A DNA stretch of 64,000 bases from assembly GCA_020853095.1 (NCBI GenBank), contig JADYZN010000014.1:62001-126000 (forward strand), in the 5' to 3' direction. The translations under genes were made by a program, and so were the position numbers. A model generated the notes under the pieces. That model was given only the letters and a program-made list of their open reading frames with translations, made no database searches and had not been told where the DNA came from. Positions 54,711-61,512 of this stretch are shown here, piece by piece; positions within the stretch are counted from its first letter, which is position 1; each line of letters starts with the position of its first letter. This DNA comes from Phycisphaerales bacterium. GTDB taxonomy: Bacteria; Planctomycetota; Phycisphaerae; Tepidisphaerales; Tepidisphaeraceae.

Positions 54711-55121
54711 ATGAAGCGGTTTATTCTTGAATTGTCCACCGATGGATGCGGGGACATCGTCAATTTGAACAACCTGGTCGCCGAGCAGATCCGCGATCAG
54801 GCCGGCGAGGGTGTGGTGCATCTTTTCGCCATTGGCTCGACGGCGGCGTTGACGACCATCGAATTTGAGCCGGGCCTGGTTAAACACGATTTCCGCGCCG
54901 TGATGCAACGTCTGGTTCCGGACGATGACCATTACGAACACGAAGCCACCTGGAACGACGACAACGGCCATTCCCACGTCCGCGCATCATTGATCGGCCC
55001 CAGCCTGCTGGTCCCCATCCACAAAGGCTCGCTGGTGATCGGCGAATATCAACAGGTGGTCCTGATCGACTTCGACACCCGCCCCAGGCGTCGGAAAGTG
55101 GTGGGGACGGTGATGGGATAA
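54711..55121 (+). CDS. yjbQ: YjbQ/UPF0047 family protein
   Basis: 136 residues from the ATG at 54711 (GGAG upstream; family about 130-140; in-frame ATG also at 54684). Family text: GDIVNLNNLVAEQI, GVVHLFAIGSTAALTTIEFEPGL, then HYEHEATWNDDNGHSHVRASLIGPSLLVP with the conserved His-x-His region and GEYQQVVLIDFDTRPRRRKV. Members have weak thiamine-phosphate-synthase-like activity; the biological role is unsettled. It is the last host gene before the integrated element, whose left attachment repeat begins 63 bp after its stop. Confidence 0.92.
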   Translation: MKRFILELSTDGCGDIVNLNNLVAEQIRDQAGEGVVHLFAIGSTAALTTIEFEPGLVKHDFRAVMQRLVPDDDHYEHEATWNDDNGHSHVRASLIGPSLLVPIHKGSLVIGEYQQVVLIDFDTRPRRRKVVGTVMG

Positions 55122-55184
55122 ACCACACCACCAACCCCCGGCGTGTGGCCGGCGTCCATTGAAGCTCTGCGGATGCGATCTGAA

Positions 55185-55206
55185 ATGGGCCCGACAAGAT
55201 TCGAAC
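55185..55206 (+). repeat. attL core repeat (3' tRNA-Ile fragment)
   Basis: 22-bp sequence identical to 62790-62811; it reads ATGGGCCCGACAAG then ATTCGAAC. Only the 3' tRNA end (acceptor strand, T-arm part) is here; the rest of the tRNA is missing, so this is the displaced original 3' end. The core is in frame with the 59 codons that follow it. Confidence 0.92.
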
Positions 55207-55386
55207 AGCACTTCACTTTCAACTGAAAAACAGCGAATTCGAGATACGGGCGCAGTAAAAAGCGCAGCAGATTCCGACGATTCGGCCTTCGCTTCGGCGG
55301 TCGCGGCCATCATGACGCTGCCGCTGGATGATCGGGAAAAAGCCGAAGCGGTTCGGAGGCTGTTGGCCGGGAAGGGGGCGGAATGA
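55207..55386 (+). other. Detached integrase C-terminal tail (59 codons)
   Basis: From the core codon frame (TGG GCC CGA CAA GAT TCG AAC, 55186-55206) the reading frame stays open for 59 further codons to TGA at 55384-55386, which overlaps the next gene start as ATGA. Encoded text includes SAFASAVAAIMTLPLDD and REKAEAVRRLLAGKGAE, a plausible amphipathic helix domain, not random translation. In the integrated copy no good start lies upstream (only a TTG at 55159). In the excised circle it would continue the integrase frame exactly, giving 433 + 59 = 492 residues. Confidence 0.75.
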
Positions 55387-55604
55387 GTCTCATCGCCGCG
55401 ATTTACATTCTGCGGGTGGTGTCGTGCTGGTTGCGGGCCGGAACACGGCCATACGCGGCCTCTGGCGGGCGTTTGGTGCGTTGGACGGCCTGCGAGTCTT
55501 TCGGAGTCCAAAACGCATTTAAGGGGCATAAGAACGCGATTAAAGGGCATGTTTGCCAACGGATGACAGGGGATGACCTATCGACAGGGAGCATCCAGCG
55601 ATGA
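55383..55604 (+). CDS. Small unknown protein of the element
   Basis: 73 residues. Starts in an ATGA overlap with the end of the integrase tail frame and ends in an ATGA overlap with the next gene, so it is translationally embedded in a left-end operon. The first 17 residues are hydrophobic (SLIAAIYILRVVSCWL); the rest is basic (GVQNAFKGHKNAIKGHVC). No family recognised. Confidence 0.5.
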   Translation: MSLIAAIYILRVVSCWLRAGTRPYAASGGRLVRWTACESFGVQNAFKGHKNAIKGHVCQRMTGDDLSTGSIQR

Positions 55605-56308
55605 AGCGATCCACGACCCCGAAGAAGGCTGACGACATCGTTGCGGCGACGGCGGATCAGTCATCGCGGCAGATGACCGTAACCATGCCCCGCGACAAGG
55701 CCGGGCGGCGGCGACAGGCCAAGTCGATCTATCTGCGGACGATCGGGGCGAGCATCCTTGAATCGCAGATGTCGCCGATGGTGACGGACAACGGCGCACA
55801 AGCGGCCTTGGTGTTTGTCGAAGCGATGATGGAGTCGATACGACCCCGCAATGCCATCGAAGAAATGCTGGTGCTGCAAATGGCGTGGACCCATGCTCGG
55901 TTGGGCAATCTGTCGTCACTGGCCGGACGACAGGCAAGCGTCGAGGCGGCGAAGATGATCCACGAAGCGGCGGACCGGGCGGCCAACACGTTTCGACGGC
56001 AGATGCTCGCCCTGGCCGACTACCGACGCCCGGCGCGATCGGATGCGTTCGTGGCGATCAAGCAGGCCAATGTGGCTCAACAACAGGTGGTGCAGAATGT
56101 CGAAAACCCAAATTTTCAAACAATCGCAACAAGCGGAGTTGACGCCGGAGCGGCTGGCCCGGTTGCGGCGACACGTTCAGCGCGTCAAGCCCTGGCAATA
56201 CAGCACCGGCCCAAAGACGGCGGCGGGCAAGGCAAAGACAAGGATGAACGGATGGAAGCATGGCCAGCGGAGCGCGGAGACGCGGGCGATGTGGAAGCGG
56301 CTGAATGA
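55601..56308 (+). CDS. Helical protein of unknown function
   Basis: 235 residues. Basic N-terminal 50 residues, then a helical core (QAALVFVEAMMESIRPRNAIEEMLVLQMAWTHAR). Segments such as SVEAAKMIHEAADRAANTFRRQ and DAFVAIKQANVAQQQVVQNVENP resemble unnamed proteins of mobile elements. It starts in an ATGA overlap with the previous gene. Its last 70 codons are overlapped, in another frame, by the gene at 56097, whose product looks better conserved there. The C-terminal part may thus be unconstrained, or a frameshift may join the two. Confidence 0.6.
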   Translation: MKRSTTPKKADDIVAATADQSSRQMTVTMPRDKAGRRRQAKSIYLRTIGASILESQMSPMVTDNGAQAALVFVEAMMESIRPRNAIEEMLVLQMAWTHARLGNLSSLAGRQASVEAAKMIHEAADRAANTFRRQMLALADYRRPARSDAFVAIKQANVAQQQVVQNVENPNFQTIATSGVDAGAAGPVAATRSARQALAIQHRPKDGGGQGKDKDERMEAWPAERGDAGDVEAAE

Positions 56309-56417
56309 GGCGTTGCGGATGCTGCGGGATGAGGATCGGCGAGCGGCGGATACGCTCGTCGGCGCGGCCACGGCGGGCGACTGGATCAAGCGGATCGTGA
56401 CGGAGTTGGAAGCGTGA
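56097..56417 (+). CDS. Small basic protein with TGPKTAAGKA motif
   Basis: 106 residues. Contains RVKPWQYSTGPKTAAGKAKT followed by RMNGWKHGQRS, a pattern (GPKT..GKA.. N..KHG) seen in many short unnamed bacterial proteins, and a helical end DRRAADTLVGAATAGDWIKR. It overlaps the 3' part of the previous gene by 212 bp in the +1 relation. Because the recognisable motif is in this frame, I take it as a real gene. Function unknown. Confidence 0.6.
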   Translation: MSKTQIFKQSQQAELTPERLARLRRHVQRVKPWQYSTGPKTAAGKAKTRMNGWKHGQRSAETRAMWKRLNEALRMLRDEDRRAADTLVGAATAGDWIKRIVTELEA

Positions 56418-56473
56418 AAACGTGGCGGTAAAATTCGCATGATCGGGAAGGCCGGATTGATCCCCGGCCTGAT

Positions 56474-56525
56474 GATCCAGAGGCTTCGAGCCGTTCCTCA
56501 CCTGTCCGGTTTGGGCCTCTGGATC
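56474..56525. repeat. 11-bp perfect inverted repeat
   Basis: GATCCAGAGGC (56474-56484) and GCCTCTGGATC (56515-56525), spacer 30 bp, between the gene ending at 56417 and the likely starts at 56532/56550. Not followed by a T-run, so a leader structure or protein site is more likely than a terminator. Confidence 0.55.
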
Positions 56526-56549
56526 GACCCGATGGAAAGACGGGTGAGC

Positions 56550-57335
56550 ATGTTGGATGATTACACACCCCAAGATGTTCTGAAACTCATTGAGAAACTA
56601 CGCGACCAAGGCGATGAGATCGAGAGGATCGCCAGCGATATAAAGGCGGCGGTGTCGGGCGATGACGCGGCGGTAGAGGCCGGGAAGCGATTGAGCGGCC
56701 CGGAGGAATGGGCGAAGATCGAGGCCGCCCATGCGAAAGCGAAGCGAAGCGGCAAGCCATTTGACGCGGGGCTGCTGAATGGAGCGTTCGCCGGATGGGA
56801 GACAAAATTCATCGCCGCGATTGTTGCCGTTGGGCAGAGTTATCGAGCGCTGGCATCCGCGGCGGCTCACTTCGGGTTTGATTCTTCTCCGTTCGCGGTA
56901 TCCGACCGCATCGCCGAATTGACGGCGGCGGGGCATCTGAAGGCTGATCGCAATGATGGGAGTAACGGGTATATATCGGCCCGGCGCATCTGGACGGAAT
57001 TTCTCCGCGATGCGCCCTTCCCGGAAGATGCCGCGCTGAAGTTGGAAGCGGACATGAAGCGGCGGATCGAGGAGGCGAAACAATCGCCCGCGATCAAGAA
57101 TTACGCCAAAGAGGCGAGATCAAAGAAACAACGGCTGGGCCGCGCCTCCGTGGACGCCGGAGAATCGCGCAAGAGACACGGCATTCTTGCGAAATACCAT
57201 AAGCGGAAGGGAGTGCAGCAAAAGGTATTTTGTGAACAAGAGGGTATCAGCCTGGCCTACCTGCAAAAATGCCTGGCATGGGGCGGCATGCGCAAAACCC
57301 GAAGCGCTAACAAAATACCGTCAAGCACCAAATGA
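56550..57335 (+). CDS. Unknown element protein with HTH-like C-terminus
   Basis: 261 residues from the ATG at 56550; in-frame ATGs exist at 56532 and 56439, but the inverted repeat at 56474-56525 argues for a downstream start. N-terminal coiled-coil-like helix (DVLKLIEKLRDQGDEIERIA), a middle part with Gly/Ala helices (FIAAIVAVGQSYRALASAAA), and a basic C-terminus in which QQKVFCEQEGISLAYLQKCL looks like a helix-turn-helix. Could be a regulator or replication accessory protein. No family recognised. Confidence 0.55.
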   Translation: MLDDYTPQDVLKLIEKLRDQGDEIERIASDIKAAVSGDDAAVEAGKRLSGPEEWAKIEAAHAKAKRSGKPFDAGLLNGAFAGWETKFIAAIVAVGQSYRALASAAAHFGFDSSPFAVSDRIAELTAAGHLKADRNDGSNGYISARRIWTEFLRDAPFPEDAALKLEADMKRRIEEAKQSPAIKNYAKEARSKKQRLGRASVDAGESRKRHGILAKYHKRKGVQQKVFCEQEGISLAYLQKCLAWGGMRKTRSANKIPSSTK

Positions 57336-57462
57336 TTTGTTATTTAGTTTCTCGGCATTTCCGACATTCCGTGACTTTCCTAGGTAATTCGGCTTATTTC
57401 CTGTCAGATGGGGTGCACTAACAAAATACGCCATCATTTGTTAGCCATTGTTAATTGTTAGC
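57307..57462. repeat. Cluster of TAACAAA/TTTGTTA-type repeats
   Basis: CTAACAAAATAC occurs twice as a direct repeat (57307-57318 and 57418-57429); the opposite orientation occurs as ATTTGTTA (57335-57342), ATTTGTTAG (57436-57444), ATTGTTA (57447-57453) and ATTGTTAGC (57454-57462). They fill the 144-bp AT-rich gap before the excisionase-like gene and suggest a regulator or Xis binding region. Confidence 0.6.
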
Positions 57463-57479
57463 GCCCATAAAAAGTGGGC

Positions 57480-57740
57480 ATGAATACTTTCACTCATGCC
57501 GCCAGCGGGCAAGCTGGACCGGAGACCGCGCCGGGAGTCAACGCGGAACTGCTCGACGTAAATACCGTGGCGAACCTTCTCGATTGTTCGCCAAGGCACG
57601 TCACACGATTAAGCGATACCGGGCGAATGCCGCCGCCTCGTAAACTTGGCGCGCTGGTGCGATGGAGCCGCCGGGAAGTGATGAACTGGATCGCTTCGGG
57701 GTGCCCCGCGGTGCAGAGCGAAGGGAGGGCCGGGCGATGA
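57480..57740 (+). CDS. Excisionase-like HTH (helix-turn-helix 17 type) protein
   Basis: 86 residues. MerR/excisionase-type winged HTH in the second half: LLDVNTVANLLDCSPRHVTR, then LSDTGRMPPPRKLGALVRWS and REVMNWI, the classical pattern of DNA-binding excisionases. The start is ATG 57480; a GTG at 57474 is in frame. It overlaps the next gene (ATGA). It is likely the recombination directionality factor or a regulator that binds the repeats just upstream. Confidence 0.82.
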   Translation: MNTFTHAASGQAGPETAPGVNAELLDVNTVANLLDCSPRHVTRLSDTGRMPPPRKLGALVRWSRREVMNWIASGCPAVQSEGRAGR

Positions 57741-58192
57741 CCATCTGCGAAGCACAAAGCGAAGGGGAGAGGCGGAAGCGGGAGGGCATGGACCTGGCAG
57801 CGATGCACAAGCAGCGCGCCATCCGGTGCGGCCAGTTGGCGATGCTGGCGGCGGGTTTGTCGCGGCAAAGCCGAACATGCAGCGCAAACGATATGCCCGA
57901 TGACCTGGGCGTTAAGTACGCCAATGGTGGTAAATGGGTTGGATCGGCGGTGCTGGGCCTGTCCCGATGTGGCATCACCGAAAAGGCGGGCCACACCGAA
58001 TCGCTTCGGCCTGCCCGTCATTGTGGCGACCTAAAGCTCTGGCGAATCATAGACGTGGCCAAAGCCGCCGCGTTCATCCGCCAGTGCCGCGACTGGCTGG
58101 CACGCAACCCGCCGCCGGAACCATCGCCCGAAACCCCGTTCGATTATGAGCCAAATAAAACACCCGGCGCTGGAACGCCGGGCACACTCTGA
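57737..58192 (+). CDS. Unknown element protein
   Basis: 151 residues from the ATG at 57737, in an ATGA overlap with the excisionase-like gene. Basic N-terminal helix, then GKWVGSAVLGLSRCGITEKAGH and a helix DVAKAAAFIRQCRDWLARNP, then a Pro-rich tail. The Cys residues do not form an evident metal site. No family recognised. A GC hairpin (CCCGGCG/CGCCGGG) overlaps its 3' end but has no T-run. It leads directly into the replication genes. Confidence 0.55.
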   Translation: MTICEAQSEGERRKREGMDLAAMHKQRAIRCGQLAMLAAGLSRQSRTCSANDMPDDLGVKYANGGKWVGSAVLGLSRCGITEKAGHTESLRPARHCGDLKLWRIIDVAKAAAFIRQCRDWLARNPPPEPSPETPFDYEPNKTPGAGTPGTL

Positions 58193-58205
58193 AGGATTTT
58201 GACAA

Positions 58206-58772
58206 ATGAATGATACCAAGAATCCGGGCGTACCGCGCCCAAAATTATCGGATATTCTCAATGGCGGGACCGACGCCCTGCGCAATGCGTGGAACAGCGC
58301 CGATGCCGCCGATGATTTCAAGCTGCTGCCGAGGGGGGAGTACGTCGCCCACATCATCAGTGGCCAGTTGACCAACAGCAGCAGCAAAGGAACGCCCGGC
58401 TACAAGCTGGCATTCAAAGTGATCGAGGGCGAACACGCCGGGCGAATGTTCTGGCACGACATCTGGCTAACCCCGGCCGCGATGAGCATGGCCAAGCGAG
58501 ACCTGGGCAAGCTGGGCGTCACATCCCTTGAGCAATTGGAATCGCCGCTGTCGCCGGGCATCCGCTGTAAGGTGAAGCTGGTCATCCACACCGCCGACAA
58601 TGGTAACGAGTACAACCGGGTGAAGTCGTTCGACGTGCTGGGGATCGACAAAGCCGAAGCCGATCCGTTCGCGCCGACGGATGATGACGCACCGGCGGGC
58701 GATTCGGGGAATTATGCGCCGTCGATGTTCCCACCGTCCGGCCCAAGGGAGGGCTTACCCGATGCACACTGA
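58206..58772 (+). CDS. DUF669-type protein (phage replication-associated)
   Basis: 188 residues. Matches the DUF669 layout: PRGEYVAHIISGQLTNSSSK, GYKLAFKVIEGEHAGRMFW and DIWLTPAAMSMAKRDLGKLG, then VKLVIHTADNGNEYNRVKSF. An acidic Pro-rich tail follows, similar to the tails of single-strand-binding proteins. Members lie in replication modules of phages next to primases and helicases and are thought to act like SSB. Its end overlaps the primase start by 11 bp, so they are coupled. Confidence 0.8.
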   Translation: MNDTKNPGVPRPKLSDILNGGTDALRNAWNSADAADDFKLLPRGEYVAHIISGQLTNSSSKGTPGYKLAFKVIEGEHAGRMFWHDIWLTPAAMSMAKRDLGKLGVTSLEQLESPLSPGIRCKVKLVIHTADNGNEYNRVKSFDVLGIDKAEADPFAPTDDDAPAGDSGNYAPSMFPPSGPREGLPDAH

Positions 58773-59760
58773 AACCGATTGCAAATACGGATTCCGCATC
58801 GTCGGGCCATGCAGCGGCGAACGGCGGTTGATCGACGCCGCCGCCGCGTTCAACGCCTACGCCGTTTGCGATGATCGCGCCGACGTGGGCAAGGAAGCCT
58901 ATCTGTCGGCGTTCTGGTTCGGCGATGACTTCCGGTCCCACCTCATCGCCAGCGGCTCCACAAAGGGCTTTACGGGCGTCTGCTGGACGCCTTGGCTTTG
59001 GTGGGACATCGACAACACCGGCAACGTGGAACAGGCCCGCATCGACGCCGCCAAGCTGGCCAATGGGCTGGTCGAGAAATACGCCCTTGATGAAGATGAT
59101 CTGCTGATTTTCTTCAGCGGTTCCAAGGGATTTCATGTTGGCTTGCCGACTTCGATCATCGCCAACGCCGCGCCGTCGGCGATCTTCAGTCGCATTGCCA
59201 AGACGTTTTGCCAGCAATGGGCGTCAGCGACCGGCATTACGATTGACAGCGGCGTTTACGATCAAGTGCGGGTGTTCCGCGCCCCCAACAGCCGACACCC
59301 CAAAACCGGCCTGCACAAACGACAGGTGACGCTGGCGACGCTGATGGAGTTGAACGCATCCACCATCGCCAAGCTGGCCGAAAACCCTGAAGTGTTCGAG
59401 ATACCCGGCACGACGGCCAGCACCAAAAGCGACTGGAACCCATCCGCCGATTGGAACGCCGCCGCCGATCTGGTGCGGCAACAGGATGAAGCGAAGCAAC
59501 AGCGGCGGGAAGCCGTCGCCGCCGGATCAACCGCCGCGACGTTGAACCGCCTGACGCTGAATTTCATCCGCGATGGAGCGGCCCAGGGGGATCGGCATCG
59601 GTTGTTGTACTCCGCCGCCCGCAATCTGGCGGAGTTTGGATGTCCGCCGCCGCTGGCCCATGCCCTGCTGACCGAAGCGGCCTTGGATACCGGCCTGCCG
59701 CCCAAGGAAGTGCATCGGCAAATCGAGTGCGGCCTGTCCGATGGAGGATTAACCCGATGA
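58762..59760 (+). CDS. Archaeo-eukaryotic-type primase (small element primase)
   Basis: 332 residues from the ATG at 58762, with AAGGGAGGG upstream. The AEP core is visible: catalytic DxD in WLWWDIDNTG near residue 82, SGSKGFHVGLP near 119, and a third acidic site with DSGVYDQVRVFRAPNSRH. The C-terminal third (TAATLNRLTLNFIRDGAAQG; HRLLYSAARNLAEFG) looks like a PriCT-type helical domain. Primes DNA synthesis of the element, probably with the ATPase that follows it in an ATGA overlap. Confidence 0.85.
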   Translation: MHTETDCKYGFRIVGPCSGERRLIDAAAAFNAYAVCDDRADVGKEAYLSAFWFGDDFRSHLIASGSTKGFTGVCWTPWLWWDIDNTGNVEQARIDAAKLANGLVEKYALDEDDLLIFFSGSKGFHVGLPTSIIANAAPSAIFSRIAKTFCQQWASATGITIDSGVYDQVRVFRAPNSRHPKTGLHKRQVTLATLMELNASTIAKLAENPEVFEIPGTTASTKSDWNPSADWNAAADLVRQQDEAKQQRREAVAAGSTAATLNRLTLNFIRDGAAQGDRHRLLYSAARNLAEFGCPPPLAHALLTEAALDTGLPPKEVHRQIECGLSDGGLTR

Positions 59761-60701
59761 ACGCACCCAAAGCCAACTACCGCGCCGGATCGGATGTGCT
59801 GGAATCGTGGCGTGATGATGTCCTGTCGGGCAATCCGCCGGTGATCTGGCCCATCGGTTCGGGCGCTCTGGCCAACGTCGAAATCGGGCCGGGTCGCGTC
59901 CTGCTGATCGGCGGCGCGCCCGGCTCCGGCAAGACCGCCTTCATAATGCAGGGGATCATCGACGCCCTGCGCATCACGTCGTCGCTTCGGGTGGTGGTCT
60001 GCAATATCGAGATGTCGACCGGCGTGCTGCTGGATCGCCAGTTGTCACGGCTGGCGGGCGTCGATCTGACCGCGATCATCCGCCGCAAGCTGACCGAAAA
60101 GCACGCCGACCGGATCGACCAGGCGATGAACACGCTTCAGAGCGTGGCCGACCGTATGGCGTTCGTGGGCGGACCGTTCGATCTGGAGAATGTCGCCGCC
60201 ACCGTCGATGATTTCGGGGCATCATTGATCGTGCTGGACTACATCCAGCGTATCGCGCCGCCGGGCAAACACGACAGCCGGCGCGGATCGGTCGATGCCA
60301 CCATGAACTATCTCCGCCAATTCGCCGACGCCGGTATGGGCGTGGTCGTGGTGTCGGCGGTAAGCCGGGCGAAGGATGACAAAGGACGAAGCAGTTACAC
60401 GGGATCGGGCTTGAACTTGGCATCGTTTCGCGAATCTTCGGAACTGGAATTCGGGGCCGATGACGCCTTCATCATTCACCCGGCCGACGATGACGCCGAA
60501 GGGGATGCGGTGACGCTCAAGCATTTGAAAAGCCGTCATGGCCAGTGCCGTGACATTGCCCTTACGTTTGATCGTCCGCATCAATCCTTCACGCCTACAG
60601 GCGACGATCCATCGCGCCGTCAACAATCGGGGCTGAAGGCCGATCTGCAAAAGATGTGGAACCGCACCGCCGCCGCCGGGGAGGATGACGATGAGCAATG
60701 A
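59757..60701 (+). CDS. DnaB/RecA-like replicative ATPase of the element
   Basis: 314 residues from the ATG at 59757 (ATGA overlap with the primase). RecA-fold core: Walker A GGAPGSGKTA near residue 51, a Walker B-like segment SLIVLDYIQRIAPPG, and GMGVVVVSAVSRAKD (sensor strand typical of DnaB C-terminal domains), then ADDAFIIHPADDD. No N-terminal DnaB domain is present, so this is a helicase-core-only version. Acts as helicase or loader for the element. It overlaps the next gene by 11 bp. Confidence 0.85.
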   Translation: MNAPKANYRAGSDVLESWRDDVLSGNPPVIWPIGSGALANVEIGPGRVLLIGGAPGSGKTAFIMQGIIDALRITSSLRVVVCNIEMSTGVLLDRQLSRLAGVDLTAIIRRKLTEKHADRIDQAMNTLQSVADRMAFVGGPFDLENVAATVDDFGASLIVLDYIQRIAPPGKHDSRRGSVDATMNYLRQFADAGMGVVVVSAVSRAKDDKGRSSYTGSGLNLASFRESSELEFGADDAFIIHPADDDAEGDAVTLKHLKSRHGQCRDIALTFDRPHQSFTPTGDDPSRRQQSGLKADLQKMWNRTAAAGEDDDEQ

Positions 60702-61131
60702 ACCCCGCATCCTGCCCGGCTGCACCGTGCTGCCGCCGATGGAGGATAATACGCCGCGCCCACCACGATCATCGGCAGCACCACCGAAGGGAAGGAATCG
60801 CAAAGGGGACCGCCGAAAGACCGGTGACCGCTTCGGTGTGCTTAATGCGTTCGTCGATGCGGGGCTGGCCGATCTGACGCGCACCGAGGCGTTGACGTGG
60901 CTCGTCCTCTACCGCGACACTCGCAACGGCACCGCCCGCACCAGCGCGGCCGACATTGCCCGGCGAATCGGAGCCAGCAAACGGGCGGTGCTGTCGGCCA
61001 TCGGAACGCTGCAACAACAGGGGCAGGTCAAGCGAATTTATCGGGGTGGAATGAACCGGGGCGTGTCGGTCTACAGCGTCCATTCAACGCCGAAAATGAT
61101 GGGGAACAAGGTGAAGCCAGCTTCACCTTAA
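60691..61131 (+). CDS. Winged-helix replication/regulatory protein of the element
   Basis: 146 residues from the ATG at 60691 (GGGAGG six nt upstream). A basic Pro-rich N-terminus, then a winged helix: LTRTEALTWLVLYRDTRNGT, SAADIARRIGASKRAVLSAI, GTLQQQGQVKRIYRGG. Similar to the helix-turn-helix parts of phage replication initiators. The first 18-bp palindrome of the iteron array lies inside its last codons, which suggests autoregulation or origin binding. It overlaps the ATPase gene by 11 bp. Confidence 0.7.
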   Translation: MSNEPRILPGCTVLPPMEDNTPRPPRSSAAPPKGRNRKGDRRKTGDRFGVLNAFVDAGLADLTRTEALTWLVLYRDTRNGTARTSAADIARRIGASKRAVLSAIGTLQQQGQVKRIYRGGMNRGVSVYSVHSTPKMMGNKVKPASP

Positions 61132-61197
61132 CGGGTGAAGTGGGCTTCACCAGGCAGGTGAAAAAAGCTGTCATTTACAGGTGAAGTGGGCTTCACC
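61110..61197. repeat. Iteron-like array of 18-bp palindromes
   Basis: Three near-identical 18-mers of form GGTGAAG-NNNN-CTTCACC at 61110-61127, 61134-61151 and 61180-61197; a degenerate fourth copy starts at 61157 (GGTGAA conserved, GCT conserved). Starts are spaced 24, 23 and 23 bp. The array lies across the stop codon of the winged-helix gene and is a candidate replication origin or operator array of the element. Confidence 0.75.
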
Positions 61198-61219
61198 TAT
61201 CCCATAAGGGACCATAATA

Positions 61220-61258
61220 GCGTACTCGCATATTATGCGTCCCGCATATGGAGTACGC
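61220..61258. repeat. Nested palindromes upstream of the XRE gene
   Basis: GCGTACTC (61220-61227) and GAGTACGC (61251-61258) form an inverted repeat. Between them sits the 13-bp palindrome CGCATATTATGCG (61227-61239). AT-rich and non-coding. Possible regulator, arm-type integrase or origin site. Confidence 0.55.
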
Positions 61259-61267
61259 AGAAAAGAC

Positions 61268-61305
61268 TTGACGCGGTGTCGATTATAGTGCATAGTTGGC
61301 AACTA
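61268..61305 (+). promoter_or_regulatory. Promoter and palindromic operator of the XRE-integrase unit
   Basis: TTGACG (61268-61273), 17-bp spacer, CATAGT (61291-61296). The 13-bp palindrome TAGTTGGCAACTA (61293-61305) overlaps the -10 and abuts the XRE start codon, a typical autoregulatory site. This is the best promoter for xre and int. Confidence 0.55.
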
Positions 61306-61509
61306 ATGAAAAACAGCCAGAGCATGACGGCGGTTTTACTCAAGGCGATCAAACAGAGTGACCAATCGCTCTACGCCATCGCCAAGGCGACGGGTATGCA
61401 AAAGACAGCGCTGGGGCGGTTTGTTTCGGGCAAGCAATCACTTCGATTGGACTTCGCCGACAAGCTGGCATCGTATCTGGGGCTGGAACTGGTGAAGAAG
61501 GACAGGTGA
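61306..61509 (+). CDS. XRE-family HTH regulator
   Basis: 67 residues from the ATG at 61306. The Cro/C1-type helix-turn-helix fills the protein: LLKAIKQSDQSLYAIAKATG, MQKTALGRFVSGKQSL, RLDFADKLASYLGLELVK. It stops 3 bp before the integrase gene, so both are transcribed together. It is likely the repressor or switch of the element that controls integrase and possibly, in the circle, the genes beyond the attachment site. Confidence 0.88.
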   Translation: MKNSQSMTAVLLKAIKQSDQSLYAIAKATGMQKTALGRFVSGKQSLRLDFADKLASYLGLELVKKDR

Positions 61510-61512
61510 AGC

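Noticed and set aside
58161-58183. CCCGGCG/CGCCGGG hairpin as a terminator in the element
   Set aside because: No T-run, and the next gene starts 14 bp after the stop as part of an apparent operon.
61110-61197. Repeat array considered as a CRISPR
   Set aside because: Units are 18-bp palindromes with gaps of only about 5 bp, no spacers of 25-40 bp and no cas genes.
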